In this document: positions 35,411 to 44,345 of the stretch, one piece after another
How positions within the stretch are numbered: position 1 is the stretch's first letter
How the letters are laid out: each line of letters starts with the position of its first letter
DNA from: Microtetraspora malaysiensis
GTDB taxonomy: Bacteria; Actinomycetota; Actinomycetes; Streptosporangiales; Streptosporangiaceae
Reading direction: 5' to 3'
Length of the DNA stretch: 64,000 bases
NCBI RefSeq assembly: GCF_001528665.1
Contig: NZ_BBYJ01000008.1
Location: 124,001-188,000 of the forward strand
Translations under genes and position numbers: made by a program
The notes under the pieces: generated by a model
Told to the model about the DNA's origin: nothing
Database searches by the model: none
The model's input: only the letters and a program-made list of their open reading frames with translations

Positions 35411-38161
35411 CTACACGCCCATCGACTGGGTGTCGTTGGTCTCCGCCGGAGCGCCGACCTCGGTCACGCCGTCCTTCAGGTGGTAGCGGGCGACCGCCTC
35501 GCGCAGCACCTCGGGCTTGACCTCGCCGCGCCGCGCGAGCTGGGTCAGCACCGCCAGCGTGATCGAGGCGGCGTCCACGTGGAAGTGGCGGCGCAGCGCC
35601 GAACGGGTGTCCGACAGGCCGAAGCCGTCGGTGCCGAGCGAGCTCCAGTCACCGGGCACCCACTGGGCGATCTGGTCCTGGACGGCCCGCATGAAGTCGC
35701 TGACGCCCACGAACGGCCCCGGCGCCCCGGACAGCTTCCGCGTGACGTACGGCACGCGCTGCTCGGCGTCGGGGTTGAGCAGGTTGTGCTCTTCGACGGC
35801 GAGGGCCTCGCGGCGCAGCTCCGACCACGAGGTGGCCGACCAGACGGCGGCGTCCACGCCCCAGTCCTCGGCGAGGAGACGCTGCGCCTCCAGCGCCCAC
35901 GGGCCGGCGACGCCGGAGGCCAGGATGTTGGCCTTCGGCCCCCCGGTCGAGGAGGCGGGGGCGAACAGATACAGGCCCTTGAGAATGCCCTCGGTGTCCA
36001 CGTCCGCCGGCTGTGCGGGCTGCGGGTACGGCTCGTTGTAGACGGTCAGGTAGTAGAAGACGTTCTCCGGCGACTCGCCGTACATCCTGCGCAGGCCGTC
36101 CTTGACGATGTGCGCGATCTCGAACGCCCAGGCCGGGTCGTAGGCGACGACGGCCGGGTTCGTCGAGGCGATGAGCGGCGTGTGGCCGTCCTCGTGCTGG
36201 AGGCCCTCGCCGTTCAGCGTGGTGCGGCCGGCGGTGGCGCCGAGCAGGAAGCCGCGGCCCATCTGGTCGGCGAGCTGCCACATCTGGTCGGCGGTGCGCT
36301 GGAACCCGAACATCGAGTAGAAGATGTAGATCGGGATCATGTGCTCGCCGTGCGTGGCGTAGGAGGTGCCGGCGGCGAGCACCGAGCCCATCGAGCCGGC
36401 CTCGCTGATGCCCTCGTGCAGGATCTGGCCCTCGGTGGCCTCCTTGTAGGAGAGCAGCAGCTCCCGGTCGACCGCCTCGTACGTCTGCCCGTGCGGCGAG
36501 TAGATCTTGGCGGTCGGGAACATCGCGTCGACGCCGAAGGTGCGCGCCTCGTCGGGGATGACCGGCACGAATCGGTGACCGATCTCCTTGTCCCGCATGA
36601 GGTCCTTCAGCAGCCGGACGAACGCCATGGTGGTGGCGACGTTCTGCTTGCCTGAGCCCTTGGCGAGCTGCTTGTAGACGTCGTCGCCGGGCAGTTTGAG
36701 GGCCTTGGCCCGGGTGAGTCGTTTGGGCAGGAAACCGCCGAGCGCGGCCCGGCGCTCCTTCATGTAGGCGATCTCCTCGTTGTCCTCACCGGGGTGGAAG
36801 TACGGCGGGAGGTCGCCTTCGAGGTCCTTGTCCGGGATCGGCAGGTAGAGCCGGTCGCGGAACTCCTTGAGCTCGGCCTTCGACATCTTCTTCATCTGGT
36901 GCGTCGCGTTGCGCGCCTCGAAGTCCTTGCCGAGGGTCCAGCCCTTGATGGTCTGGGCGAGGATGACGGTCGGCTGGCCGACGTGCTCGCTGGCCGCCTT
37001 GAACGCCGCGTAGACCTTGCGGTAGTCGTGGCCGCCTCGCGACAGCTTGCGGATGTCGTCGTCGGTCAGGTGCTCGACCATCTTGCGCAGCCGAGGGTCG
37101 CTGCCGAAGAAGTGATCACGGATGTACCCGCCGGACTCGACCGAGTAGGTCTGGAACTGGCCGTCGGGCGTGGTGTTCATCTGGTTGACCAGGACGCCGT
37201 CCACGTCGGCCGCGAGCAGCGGGTCCCAGTCGCGGCCCCAGACGACCTTGATGACGTTCCAGCCGGCGCCCCGGAAGTAGGACTCCAGCTCCTGGATGAT
37301 CTTGCCGTTGCCGCGTACCGGACCGTCGAGCCGCTGCAGGTTGCAGTTGATGACGAAGGTGAGGTTGTCCAGTTCCTCGCGCGCGGCCAGGCCGATCGCG
37401 CCCAGCGACTCGGGCTCGTCCATCTCGCCGTCGCCCAGGAAGCACCACACGTGGCTGCGGCTGGTGTCCTTGATCTGGCGGTTCAGCAGGTAGCGGTTGA
37501 ACCGCGCCTGGTAGATCGCCGCGATCGGCCCCAGACCCATGGAGACTGTGGGGAACTCCCAGAAGTCGGGCATGAGCCGCGGGTGCGGGTAGGACGGCAG
37601 ACCCTTGATCCCGTGGGACAGCTCCTGCCGGAACGCGTCGAGCTCCGGAGCGGAGAGGCGGCCCTCAAGGAAGGCGCGGGCATAGATGCCGGGCGCCGCG
37701 TGACCTTGGATGAACACCTGGTCGCCGGACTCGCCGTGGTCCTTGCCGCGGAAGAAGTGGTTGAAGCCCACCTCGTACAGCGAGGCCGCGGACGCGTACG
37801 TCGCGATGTGGCCGCCGACGTTGGTGCGGGCGTTGGCCCGGGTGACCATCACGGCCGCGTTCCAGCGGATGTAGGCCCGGATGCGGCGTTCGACGTATTC
37901 GTCGCCGGGGAACCAGGGCTCTCGCTCCGGTGGAATGGTGTTGATGTAGTCGGTGCTGCGCAGGCCGGGCACGCCGACCTGGTGCTCTCGGGCCCGCTCC
38001 AGGAGTCGGAGCATCAGATAGCGGGCACGGGTGCGGCCCTCCGTCTTGATGACGTTGTCGAGCGATTCGAGCCATTCCCTGGTCTCGCTCGGGTCGACAT
38101 CAGGCAACTGGCTGGGTAGGCCGTCACTGATGATCGAGAAGCGCTGGCGTCCGGAAGCCAC
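35411..38161 (-). CDS. aceE: pyruvate dehydrogenase E1 component, homodimeric type
   Basis: 916 residues, normal for homodimeric E1. Decarboxylates pyruvate with thiamine diphosphate and passes the acetyl group to the E2 lipoyl domain. The thiamine diphosphate motif is [15 protein letters not shown] followed by the Mg-binding [14 protein letters not shown]. Transketolase-type C-terminal half is present ([21 protein letters not shown] and [20 protein letters not shown]). Start is GTG 38161 with GGAAGGCGAG upstream. In Streptomyces aceE also stands beside the DUF3052 and peroxiredoxin genes, so this is conserved core synteny. Confidence 0.95.
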   Translation of the reverse strand: MASGRQRFSIISDGLPSQLPDVDPSETREWLESLDNVIKTEGRTRARYLMLRLLERAREHQVGVPGLRSTDYINTIPPEREPWFPGDEYVERRIRAYIRWNAAVMVTRANARTNVGGHIATYASAASLYEVGFNHFFRGKDHGESGDQVFIQGHAAPGIYARAFLEGRLSAPELDAFRQELSHGIKGLPSYPHPRLMPDFWEFPTVSMGLGPIAAIYQARFNRYLLNRQIKDTSRSHVWCFLGDGEMDEPESLGAIGLAAREELDNLTFVINCNLQRLDGPVRGNGKIIQELESYFRGAGWNVIKVVWGRDWDPLLAADVDGVLVNQMNTTPDGQFQTYSVESGGYIRDHFFGSDPRLRKMVEHLTDDDIRKLSRGGHDYRKVYAAFKAASEHVGQPTVILAQTIKGWTLGKDFEARNATHQMKKMSKAELKEFRDRLYLPIPDKDLEGDLPPYFHPGEDNEEIAYMKERRAALGGFLPKRLTRAKALKLPGDDVYKQLAKGSGKQNVATTMAFVRLLKDLMRDKEIGHRFVPVIPDEARTFGVDAMFPTAKIYSPHGQTYEAVDRELLLSYKEATEGQILHEGISEAGSMGSVLAAGTSYATHGEHMIPIYIFYSMFGFQRTADQMWQLADQMGRGFLLGATAGRTTLNGEGLQHEDGHTPLIASTNPAVVAYDPAWAFEIAHIVKDGLRRMYGESPENVFYYLTVYNEPYPQPAQPADVDTEGILKGLYLFAPASSTGGPKANILASGVAGPWALEAQRLLAEDWGVDAAVWSATSWSELRREALAVEEHNLLNPDAEQRVPYVTRKLSGAPGPFVGVSDFMRAVQDQIAQWVPGDWSSLGTDGFGLSDTRSALRRHFHVDAASITLAVLTQLARRGEVKPEVLREAVARYHLKDGVTEVGAPAETNDTQSMGV

Positions 38162-38642
38162 TGGGTCTCGCCTTCCGAGGATGGACTATGTCTTGTCTAG
38201 GCACTTCCATCCTGGCCGCTTGCCCCGGAAAGTGCATCTCTACTGCCGGGTAACCAGGATGTCCCTGCTGGCAGGCAGGGGTACATGGCCTAGACCACCG
38301 ATGGTGGGACGATTCTTACAGACCGCCCAGTGTGTCCCGGTCCTCGGGGCGGATCAAGGGCTGCCGCCCTCCCGATTTCCCCGTGTGGATCGGCGGATCC
38401 GCGCCGTTCGATCAGGTGGCTCCCGCGCGCGGGTCGCCGCCCGATTTTTCCTGGTCTTGCGTGGTTCGCCGCGGTCGTTCGGTGTCCGTGGCGTAACCCG
38501 CCCGCCATCCGCGCCGTCCGTCGTGATGGGACAGAGTAACGTTTCGGTATGCGTTGTTCCTCCCTCTTGCGGAGGATGGGTTACTCCCCTTCCCTGCGGG
38601 CGAAAGCCGTATCAGGCTCTGGAGTGAGAGGGAGGAAACGAG
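38162..38642. other. aceE / DUF1918 divergent intergenic region
   Basis: About 480 bases with no convincing gene. It must contain the divergent promoters of aceE (minus) and of the DUF1918 gene (plus). I see AT-richer patches near 38180-38215 and 38535-38560 but no clear consensus boxes. Frames through this segment have codon use unlike real genes. Confidence 0.5.
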
Positions 38643-38837
38643 ATGCATGCAACCGTGGGTGACCGGCTCCTGGTGCATGGGACCGTCGTGGGAGAGCACG
38701 ACAAGCGCGGCGAGATCATCGAGGTGCGCGGGCCCGGTGGTGAGCCGCCATACGTCGTCAGATTCGACGACGGACACACCGGCCTGGTGTTCCCCGGCCC
38801 GGACGCTGTCGTCGTCCCAGCTCAGCGGGGATCGTAA
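38643..38837 (+). CDS. DUF1918 family small protein
   Basis: 64 residues, one beta-barrel-like domain: VGDRLLVHGTVVGEHDKRGEIIEVRGPGGEPPYVVRF, then DGHTGLVFPGPDAVVV. This is the common actinobacterial DUF1918 protein, often induced by stress; function unknown. GGGAGGAAA site before ATG 38643. Followed after nine bases by the YjbQ-like gene on the same strand. Confidence 0.85.
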   Translation: MHATVGDRLLVHGTVVGEHDKRGEIIEVRGPGGEPPYVVRFDDGHTGLVFPGPDAVVVPAQRGS

Positions 38838-38846
38838 TATCGCGCT

Positions 38847-39260
38847 GTGAGATCCAGAGAGATCGCGGTGCGGACCGGCGCGCGCGACCGGGTGTACGAC
38901 ATCACCCGTGAATGTGAGGAGTTCGCGCGCGAGTGCGGGGGAGACGGGTTGTTGCATGTCTTCGTGCCGCACGCGACGGCGGGGATCGCCCTCATCGAGC
39001 TCGGGTCGGGCAGCGATGAGGACCTTCTCGCCGCGCTCGGCGACCTGCTTCCCGCGGATGACCGGTGGAGGCATGCGCACGGCTCCCGGGGGCATGGAAG
39101 ATCCCATGTCATGCCCGCGATCATTCCGCCGTATGCGACCATCCCGGTGCTGGACGGGAGGCTCGCGTTGGGCACCTGGCAGTCGGTGTCCCTTGTTGAT
39201 CTCAACGTGGACAACCCCGACCGGCGTGTTCGTTTATCGTTTTTGTCGGATTTTAGATAA
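38847..39260 (+). CDS. YjbQ/UPF0047 family protein (thiamine-phosphate-synthase-like)
   Basis: 137 residues. Conserved YjbQ elements: LLHVFVPHATAGIALIELG, DDRWRHAHGSRGHGRSHVMPAI and GTWQSVSLVDLN, in which the histidines form the proposed metal/phosphate site. Family members have weak thiamine-phosphate synthase activity; the real role is uncertain. GTG start at 38847, nine bases after the DUF1918 gene. A small hairpin (CGGTCG-TGG-CGACCG, 39274-39288) after the stop may end this pair. Confidence 0.85.
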   Translation: MRSREIAVRTGARDRVYDITRECEEFARECGGDGLLHVFVPHATAGIALIELGSGSDEDLLAALGDLLPADDRWRHAHGSRGHGRSHVMPAIIPPYATIPVLDGRLALGTWQSVSLVDLNVDNPDRRVRLSFLSDFR

Positions 39261-39392
39261 CGGTGCGGGTCATCGGTCGTGGCGACCGTTGACGACGGTG
39301 GGTCACAGCGTGTGGACTGTGCCGAAGCATGGCTCCCAGAGGAGCCGGACAACCGCATTCAAGGCGGGGTCACCCAAGCAGGAGGGATAAAC

Positions 39393-39821
39393 GTGAGCGC
39401 GACCGCGGGTCAGGCGCAGGGCGAGCGCGGCCTGGCCGAACGACTCGGCCTCAAATCCGGTCAGGTGGTGCAGGAGATCGGCTGGGACGAGGACTGCGAC
39501 GAAGCACTTCGCGAGTCCATCGAAGAGCTGACCGGCAACGAGTTGGTGGACGAGGAGTACGAGGACGTCGTCGATGTGGTGCTGCTGTGGTGGCGCGACG
39601 ACGACGGTGACCTGTTCGACGCTCTCAGCGACGCCATGACGGCACTCGCCGACGGAGGCCAGATCTGGTTGCTGACGCCGAAGGCGGGCCGGGAGGGCCA
39701 CGTCGAGCCCAGCGACATCGGTGAGGACGCGACGACCGCCGGCCTCTCCCAGACGAGCAGCATCAGCGCCGCCCGGGACTGGTCCGGAACGCGGCTGGTC
39801 ACGCCCAAGGCCCGCCGCTGA
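39393..39821 (+). CDS. DUF3052 family protein
   Basis: 142 residues starting at GTG 39393, with GGAGG eight bases upstream. LAERLGLKSGQVVQEIGWDEDCDEALRESIE and VVDVVLLWWRDDDGDLFDAL are typical of DUF3052. The C-terminal part is Ser/Thr-rich with TAGLSQTSSISAARDWSGTRLV. Acidic, soluble, function unknown. It lies next to the peroxiredoxin gene and aceE in related genomes too. Confidence 0.85.
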   Translation: MSATAGQAQGERGLAERLGLKSGQVVQEIGWDEDCDEALRESIEELTGNELVDEEYEDVVDVVLLWWRDDDGDLFDALSDAMTALADGGQIWLLTPKAGREGHVEPSDIGEDATTAGLSQTSSISAARDWSGTRLVTPKARR

Positions 39822-39900
39822 ACTGACGCCGACGCCCTGCCGTACGGCCCGGCGATGCCGTGCGGCAGGATGATGCGCGACCAAGCCAGGGGAGGCACGC

Positions 39901-40356
39901 ATGTCGGTGGAAGTCGGGGAACAGGCTCCGGATTTCGAACTCCAGGACCAGCACGGTGCCCCCGTCCGCCTCGCGAACCTGCGAGGGCGCAACGTGGTGC
40001 TCGTCTTCTATCCTCTGGCGTTCACCGGTGTGTGCCACGGTGAGCTGAACGCGATCCGTGACGACCTTCTCCCCGCGGTCGCCGACGACGCCGAGGTGCT
40101 GACCGTCTCGGTCGACTCCGTCTTCGCCCACCGCGCCTGGGCCGACCGGGAGGGCTACGCCTTCCCCATGCTCTCGGACTTCTGGCCGCACGGTGAGGTG
40201 GCCCGGGCGTACGGTGTGTTCGACGAGGAGAAGGGGGTCGCGAACCGCGGCACCTTCATCATCGACCGTGAGGGCGTCATCCGCTGGAAGGTCGTGAACC
40301 CGATCGGGTCGGCGCGTGACGTCACCGAGTACCAGAAGGTGCTCACACATCTGTGA
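39901..40356 (+). CDS. peroxiredoxin, AhpE-like
   Basis: 151 residues with a thioredoxin fold. The peroxidatic Cys is in YPLAFTGVCHGELNA, where the conserved pre-Cys Thr and Val are visible. I see no second, resolving Cys in the usual place, so it is probably 1-Cys (AhpE type) and reduced by mycothiol/mycoredoxin. GGAGG site before ATG 39901. Adjacent to DUF3052 and a zinc-ribbon gene. Confidence 0.9.
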   Translation: MSVEVGEQAPDFELQDQHGAPVRLANLRGRNVVLVFYPLAFTGVCHGELNAIRDDLLPAVADDAEVLTVSVDSVFAHRAWADREGYAFPMLSDFWPHGEVARAYGVFDEEKGVANRGTFIIDREGVIRWKVVNPIGSARDVTEYQKVLTHL

Positions 40357-40378
40357 CCCTGCCTTACGGGAGGCGAAG

Positions 40379-40690
40379 ATGCCCTGCTTCCGTTGCGGGG
40401 CCCGGCAGACCGACCCGGTCCGCGGCGTGAGTCCCTGGAAACGCGGGGTGCGCCACGAGGCGCAGGTCCTGATCTGCCCGGACTGCCAGCGTGCGCACGA
40501 TCTCGATCTCGACGCGTGCGTCTCGTGTGGTTCCACCGTGTTGATCTGCCGGCTCGGCGAGGTCGAGTGCCGCTCCTGCGGCGCCGTGCGGGTCGCGCGC
40601 TCCTGCGAGTCCCTGGTCGTCACGCCCGAATCGCCCGATTTGTCGGCCGAGGTCGAGGCGGCGCTCAACCGGGTTCTCGGCCGATCCTGA
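40379..40690 (+). CDS. small multi-zinc-ribbon protein
   Basis: 103 residues with several CxxC pairs: CFRC near the start, CPDC at about 34-37, CVSC at about 47-50 and CRSC at about 62-65, which could hold two zinc ions in rubredoxin-like knuckles. The rest is Arg-rich. Starts at ATG 40379, GGGAGGCGAAG upstream, 23 bases after the peroxiredoxin stop, so probably cotranscribed. I do not recognise the family. Confidence 0.75.
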   Translation: MPCFRCGARQTDPVRGVSPWKRGVRHEAQVLICPDCQRAHDLDLDACVSCGSTVLICRLGEVECRSCGAVRVARSCESLVVTPESPDLSAEVEAALNRVLGRS

Positions 40691-40744
40691 TCGTCCTCGG
40701 GCGTGGATTTGGCGAAAACGTCCTTTGATGACGACGATGTCCGG

Positions 40745-41695
40745 GTGAGTTACGTGGTTGCCCTCGATGTGGGCGGTACGTCGATGAAGGGCGGGCTCGT
40801 CACGCGCTCCGGCGAGGTGACCCCTTTCGCCGGGCACCCGACGGAACGCGAACGTGGGCCGGCCGCCGTGGTCGCCGCCATCCGCGCCTACGTGGGCGAG
40901 CTGGCCGGGCACGGGCGCGCCCGCTACGGCGCGGAGCCGTCCGGCGTCGGCCTCGCCGTACCGGGGATCGTGACCTCGTCCACCGCCGTCTACTCCGCCA
41001 ACATCGGATGGCGGGACGTGCCCGCCGGGGAGTTCGTGCCGGGCGACCTCCCCGCGTGTCTCGGGCACGACGTACGCACCGGAGGGCTGGCCGAGAGCGT
41101 CTTCGGTGCCGGCCGCGACACCGCCGACTTCCTCTTCCTCCCCATCGGCACGGGCATCGCGGGCGCCGTCGTCGTACGCGGCGAGCCGTACGGCGGGGTG
41201 CACGGATGGGGCGGCGAGATCGGCCACACCACCGTCTGGCCGTCAGGCGAGCTGTGCGCGTGCGGCCAGATCGGCTGCCTGGAGACGTACGCGTCCGCGT
41301 CGGCCGTGTCCCGGCGCTACGAGCGGCGCTCCGGCCGCGCGGCCACCGCGAAGCAGGTCGTGACGCTGGCGGCGTCGGGCGACCCCGTCGCGCGCGAGGT
41401 GTTCGGCGAGGCGATCGAGGCGCTGGCGATCTCGCTCGCCTCGTACACGCTGCTGCTGGACCCGTCGCTGATCGTCATCGGCGGTGGCCTCGGGGAGGCG
41501 GGGGCCGTCCTGTTCGATCCGCTGCGTGAACGGCTCGCCGCGCGGCTCGCCTTCTGCGATCCCCCCGAACTCCGCCCGGCGGCCCTCGGCGTACACGCGG
41601 GGATGCTGGGCGCCGCGCTGCTCGGCTGGCAGGCCGCCGGCGAGCCCGGCGTGGGCGCCGACTGGACGCCGGAGACGTTGCTCGGAGCACATTAG
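40745..41695 (+). CDS. ROK-family sugar kinase (glucokinase-like)
   Basis: 316 residues from GTG 40745 (an upstream GTG at 40703 adds 14 residues). ATP-binding phosphate loop VVALDVGGTSMKGG and second motif LPIGTGIAGAVVVRGE, then the ROK zinc signature CACGQIGCLETYASA with its three cysteines. Phosphorylates glucose or a related sugar, or N-acetylglucosamine; specificity is unclear. No DNA-binding domain, so it is a kinase rather than a ROK repressor. Followed by a strong terminator and tRNA-Val. Confidence 0.85.
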   Translation: MSYVVALDVGGTSMKGGLVTRSGEVTPFAGHPTERERGPAAVVAAIRAYVGELAGHGRARYGAEPSGVGLAVPGIVTSSTAVYSANIGWRDVPAGEFVPGDLPACLGHDVRTGGLAESVFGAGRDTADFLFLPIGTGIAGAVVVRGEPYGGVHGWGGEIGHTTVWPSGELCACGQIGCLETYASASAVSRRYERRSGRAATAKQVVTLAASGDPVAREVFGEAIEALAISLASYTLLLDPSLIVIGGGLGEAGAVLFDPLRERLAARLAFCDPPELRPAALGVHAGMLGAALLGWQAAGEPGVGADWTPETLLGAH

Positions 41696-41710
41696 CCCTA
41701 CCGTGGCGCG

Positions 41711-41753
41711 ACGGCCCGGCGACGGCGCAGGCGCTCCGGCGTCGCCGGGCCGT
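41711..41753. terminator. 14-bp hairpin after the ROK kinase
   Basis: ACGGCCCGGCGACG (41711-41724) pairs exactly with CGTCGCCGGGCCGT (41740-41753), 15-base loop. It separates the kinase gene from the tRNA gene. Confidence 0.7.
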
Positions 41754-41826
41754 ACGCGAAGGGGAACGGACCGATCTCCCGATGTGCTGAAAGGCGCCCT
41801 GGTGTCGTAAGGTGTAGTCCAGTCTG

Positions 41827-41901
41827 GGGCGGTTAGCTCAGCGGTAGAGCACTCGCCTTACAAGCGAGGGGTCACTGGTTCGAACCCAGTACCGCCCACC
41901 A
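41827..41901 (+). tRNA. tRNA-Val (anticodon TAC), CCA encoded
   Basis: Full cloverleaf: acceptor stem GGGCGGT/ACCGCCC (41827-41833 with 41891-41897), discriminator A 41898 and encoded CCA at 41899-41901. Anticodon stem CTCGC/GCGAG encloses loop CTTACAA, anticodon TAC at 41859-41861, reading GUA. T arm GGTTCGAACC is intact. Its 3' 40 bases are repeated exactly at 49087-49126, making it the integration site of the adjacent element. Confidence 0.95.
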
Positions 41902-41902
41902 G
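41863..41902. repeat. att site, left copy (inside tRNA-Val)
   Basis: 40-base exact direct repeat with 49087-49126. It covers the last base of the anticodon loop, the 3' half of the anticodon stem, T arm, acceptor stem and CCA of tRNA-Val. This is where tyrosine integrases usually recombine. Confidence 0.88.
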
Positions 41903-41907
41903 TGAAA

Positions 41908-41939
41908 ACGCCCCGTCTCCGATCAAGGAAACGGGGCGT
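41908..41939 (+). terminator. hairpin directly after tRNA-Val
   Basis: ACGCCCCGT (41908-41916) and ACGGGGCGT (41931-41939) form a 9-bp perfect stem with a 14-base loop six bases past the tRNA 3' end. It came with the element, since the far repeat is followed by a different sequence. Confidence 0.6.
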
Positions 41940-41945
41940 GAGTGA

Positions 41946-42165
41946 CTAAGCCATGAAGATGTCATCCATGGCCTCAGCGCCCTGCATGAGCACAGGGCGG
42001 ATCTGCTTGCGGTAGACGGTCTCCGTGACGACCGTGTTGCGGTGGCCGACGAGAGGATCGGCCGATCTCGGCCAGATGAATCGACGGCTCAGGATGCCGT
42101 GCACGGGCCAGCAGGTAGTGACCGCTGATCCGCTTGGCCGCCATCTGCGGCGCGCATCCGCATCA
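41946..42165 (-). pseudogene. tyrosine integrase, C-terminal remnant
   Basis: The minus strand from about 42054 to 41946 reads GHRNTVVTETVYRKQIRPVL and on to MDDIFMA and a stop, the C-terminal end of an actinophage/ICE tyrosine integrase with the catalytic Tyr in TETVYR. Just upstream the frame is broken: HLAEI (near 42080) is in another frame than the following LVGH. Further up only scraps remain and the His-x-x-Arg box is missing. It sits next to the tRNA as integrases of such elements do. Confidence 0.75.
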
Positions 42166-42192
42166 CCCTCTCAGAGATCGGGTTCGTGATGT

Positions 42193-42445
42193 ACCCGGGA
42201 TCGAGGCACAGTTCGGGGACGAACACATCGCCATGAGGGTCTTCCGGCTCGACTCCGAGATGCTCGTGACGCCGCACCTGGCCAAGCTGGTCGGGCATGA
42301 CTCGCCGATGCCGCACCTGCGCCACTACCAGGACGACGGGCTCTTCGACCGGTTCGATTACCACGCCTCCGAGTTGTGGAGCAACGGCCGCGACGGATGG
42401 GCCGAGGAGCCGAAGGGCCGCGCGGAGAGTGCGAGTTCTGGGTGA
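42193..42445 (+). pseudogene. C-terminal fragment of a regulator-like protein
   Basis: Reading GDEHIAMRVFRLDSEMLVTP and then HLAKLVGHDSPMPHLRHYQDDG, FDRFDYHASELWSNGRD, a clearly coding-like stretch. I have the impression of the C-terminal part of an actinobacterial helix-turn-helix regulator family, but no N-terminal half is present, so it is a remnant. Codon use is native. The name is uncertain. Confidence 0.4.
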
Positions 42446-42694
42446 CCGACGGAGCGGCGACAACCACGGACGAGGCCGGACACCCGTGGACGCTCCGGCC
42501 GACTGTATGGGCGCTGGAAAACCAGCCACCGGTCACGTTTCCGCGTCCGTCGAATGTCCCGTTCGTTGTAGGGGCTCAGAGGGGTCCGGAAGGATTCGCT
42601 GGCACACGTATGGCGGAGTTGAAGGTGGCAAGGACGTGGCCGTGCACTCGTACCCCAACGTGAACGGTTGAAGACCCGGCAGAAGTGGAGTGTG

Positions 42695-43741
42695 ATGAAC
42701 CGCGTGATGCTCAGCAGGGGGACCATCGTCAAGACGTTGGCCGGGTTGGTCATGGGCGTGAGCGCCGGGCTGGCCGCGAGTGCCCTCTACCAGGCTCGCG
42801 GGGCACGGCGTGATCGCCACCGCTTTCCTCCGCCTGGACGAATGGTTGACATCGGCGGACGTCGGATTCACCTGTGGACCGCGGGCACCGGCTCGCCCAC
42901 CGTGGTGATAGTGCCCGGGTTGGGTGAGCCAGGGTTGAACTGGTCCGCGCTCCTGCCAGAGCTGGCGGCGGAGTCGTCCGTTGTGCTGTATGACCGCGCT
43001 GGGCTCGGGTGGAGCGACCCGTCCCCGTGGGCTGGTTCCGCGTTGAGTGCGGCTCGCGATCTGCGGCGAGCCCTGGACGGCGCTGGGATCGCCCCGCCGT
43101 ACGTTTTGGTCGGTCATTCGGCCGGGGGATACATCGTCAGGCTGTTCGCAGCCGAGCAGCCTGACGCCGTGGCGGCGGTCGTCCTCGTCGATTCCAGCCA
43201 CCCCGAGCAGGTCCAGCGGCTACCTCGGTCAAGAGTCAGCATGGCCCTGAGCATCCTGCGCTCGCGCCTGACGCCGCTCGCGCTTCGGCGCCTGGCCTTC
43301 GACACCGGGTGGAGCGAGCAGGCTCGCCGCGAAGCCGACGCCCGGCGCCTACCGTCAGAGTTCGTCTCCACCAGGATCGCGTTCGACCTCAGTGATCGGC
43401 AACGCCGCACGGCACTTCGCGAGATGGCGGCTGCGGTCACCATCAGCCCCGTACAGGTCCGCCGCCGAGCAGCCAGCCTGTGGGCGATACCCCTCACGGT
43501 GGTGTCCTCCAGCCGCGACGATCCCCTGTGCACGGACGCGACGGCCATAGCCGAACGGCGGCGTTTCTACTCCGTCTGGCATCCGCTGCAGGTCGATCTG
43601 TTGCGGCTGTCCTCGAACGCCGTGCACGTCGTCGCCGAGCGTGCGGGGCACCAGGTCCACAGACACCGGCCGGACCTCGTCGTTGGACTCATCGTCGATC
43701 ACATCCGTCGCGTCCAGGCCAAGGCCCGGATGACCTCATGA
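42695..43741 (+). CDS. alpha/beta hydrolase with N-terminal membrane anchor
   Basis: 348 residues from ATG 42695 (GGAG four bases upstream; a TTG at 42668 is in frame). An N-terminal hydrophobic helix (TLAGLVMGVSAGLAASALY) anchors it or forms a signal. The hydrolase core has the oxyanion region IVPGLGEPGLNWS, nucleophile Ser in VGHSAGGYIVRL and C-terminal His in ERAGHQVHRHRPD. Substrate unknown. Its end overlaps by six bases the convergent gene ending at 43736. Confidence 0.82.
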   Translation: MNRVMLSRGTIVKTLAGLVMGVSAGLAASALYQARGARRDRHRFPPPGRMVDIGGRRIHLWTAGTGSPTVVIVPGLGEPGLNWSALLPELAAESSVVLYDRAGLGWSDPSPWAGSALSAARDLRRALDGAGIAPPYVLVGHSAGGYIVRLFAAEQPDAVAAVVLVDSSHPEQVQRLPRSRVSMALSILRSRLTPLALRRLAFDTGWSEQARREADARRLPSEFVSTRIAFDLSDRQRRTALREMAAAVTISPVQVRRRAASLWAIPLTVVSSSRDDPLCTDATAIAERRRFYSVWHPLQVDLLRLSSNAVHVVAERAGHQVHRHRPDLVVGLIVDHIRRVQAKARMTS

Positions 43742-44101
43742 CTGGTGCGTCGCTCTGGGCGTGCGGCCAGAGCGAAAGCGATGACCGTGGCGCCGCCACC
43801 AGGCGCGCAGCCAGAGCAGTTGAACCGTGGCCAGAAGAGCCAGGACCGCCGTCGCGTCGAGGCTGTGCGAGGAGGTCAAAGCCCGAGCCGAACGGAGTAC
43901 CAAGGTTGCTGCCACCGGAAGGGTGATCGTCACGAAAACGGTCAGGCAGGCGATCGTGCCGCCGCCGAGCACCACCCCGTAGACGATCAGCCAGCGGCGC
44001 TCACGACGGCTCACCTCCGCGATGGGGTCAGGGGCGCACCGTCCTATCAGCCACGCGAGCGGGCGCCGAGCGTAGGCGGTGGTGTCGAGACCGCGAGGCA
44101 T
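43736..44101 (-). CDS. small membrane protein, possibly a 3' fragment
   Basis: 121 residues from ATG 44101. Two membrane helices (about 44-70, WLIVYGVVLGGGTIACLTVFVTITL, and about 82-100, LDATAVLALLATVQLLWLRAW) preceded by RRPLAWLIGRCAPDPIAEVSRRERR. The layout, a basic loop with SRRERR followed by helices, resembles the C-terminal part of M50-like peptidases and RiPP-associated membrane proteins of actinobacteria, so it may be a remnant. The longer frame upstream to 44635 runs over the histidine kinase promoter and start and is not believed. A coding-like plus-strand scrap, VKQYRLNGYRSILGFVTLLL, lies at 44169-44243. Confidence 0.5.
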   Translation of the reverse strand: MPRGLDTTAYARRPLAWLIGRCAPDPIAEVSRRERRWLIVYGVVLGGGTIACLTVFVTITLPVAATLVLRSARALTSSHSLDATAVLALLATVQLLWLRAWWRRHGHRFRSGRTPRATHQS

Positions 44102-44345
44102 AAGAACCGATCCTGCCTGAGCCGCCGCCTCAGGTCGATCCGCAGGTAAAGCCCCCTGCGGCGACTTGTGAAGCAGTACAGGCTGAACGGCTACCGCAGC
44201 ATCCTGGGCTTCGTCACCCTCCTCCTCCAGCAAACGGGTTAATCCACTTTTGGGACGCCGTCCGCGACGACTACCGATCCGGTGAGCGAAATGTCTCGTA
44301 CTTTGGGCTGATTGCGGGTGGTGGGGACTCTCGTACCATGACTTC

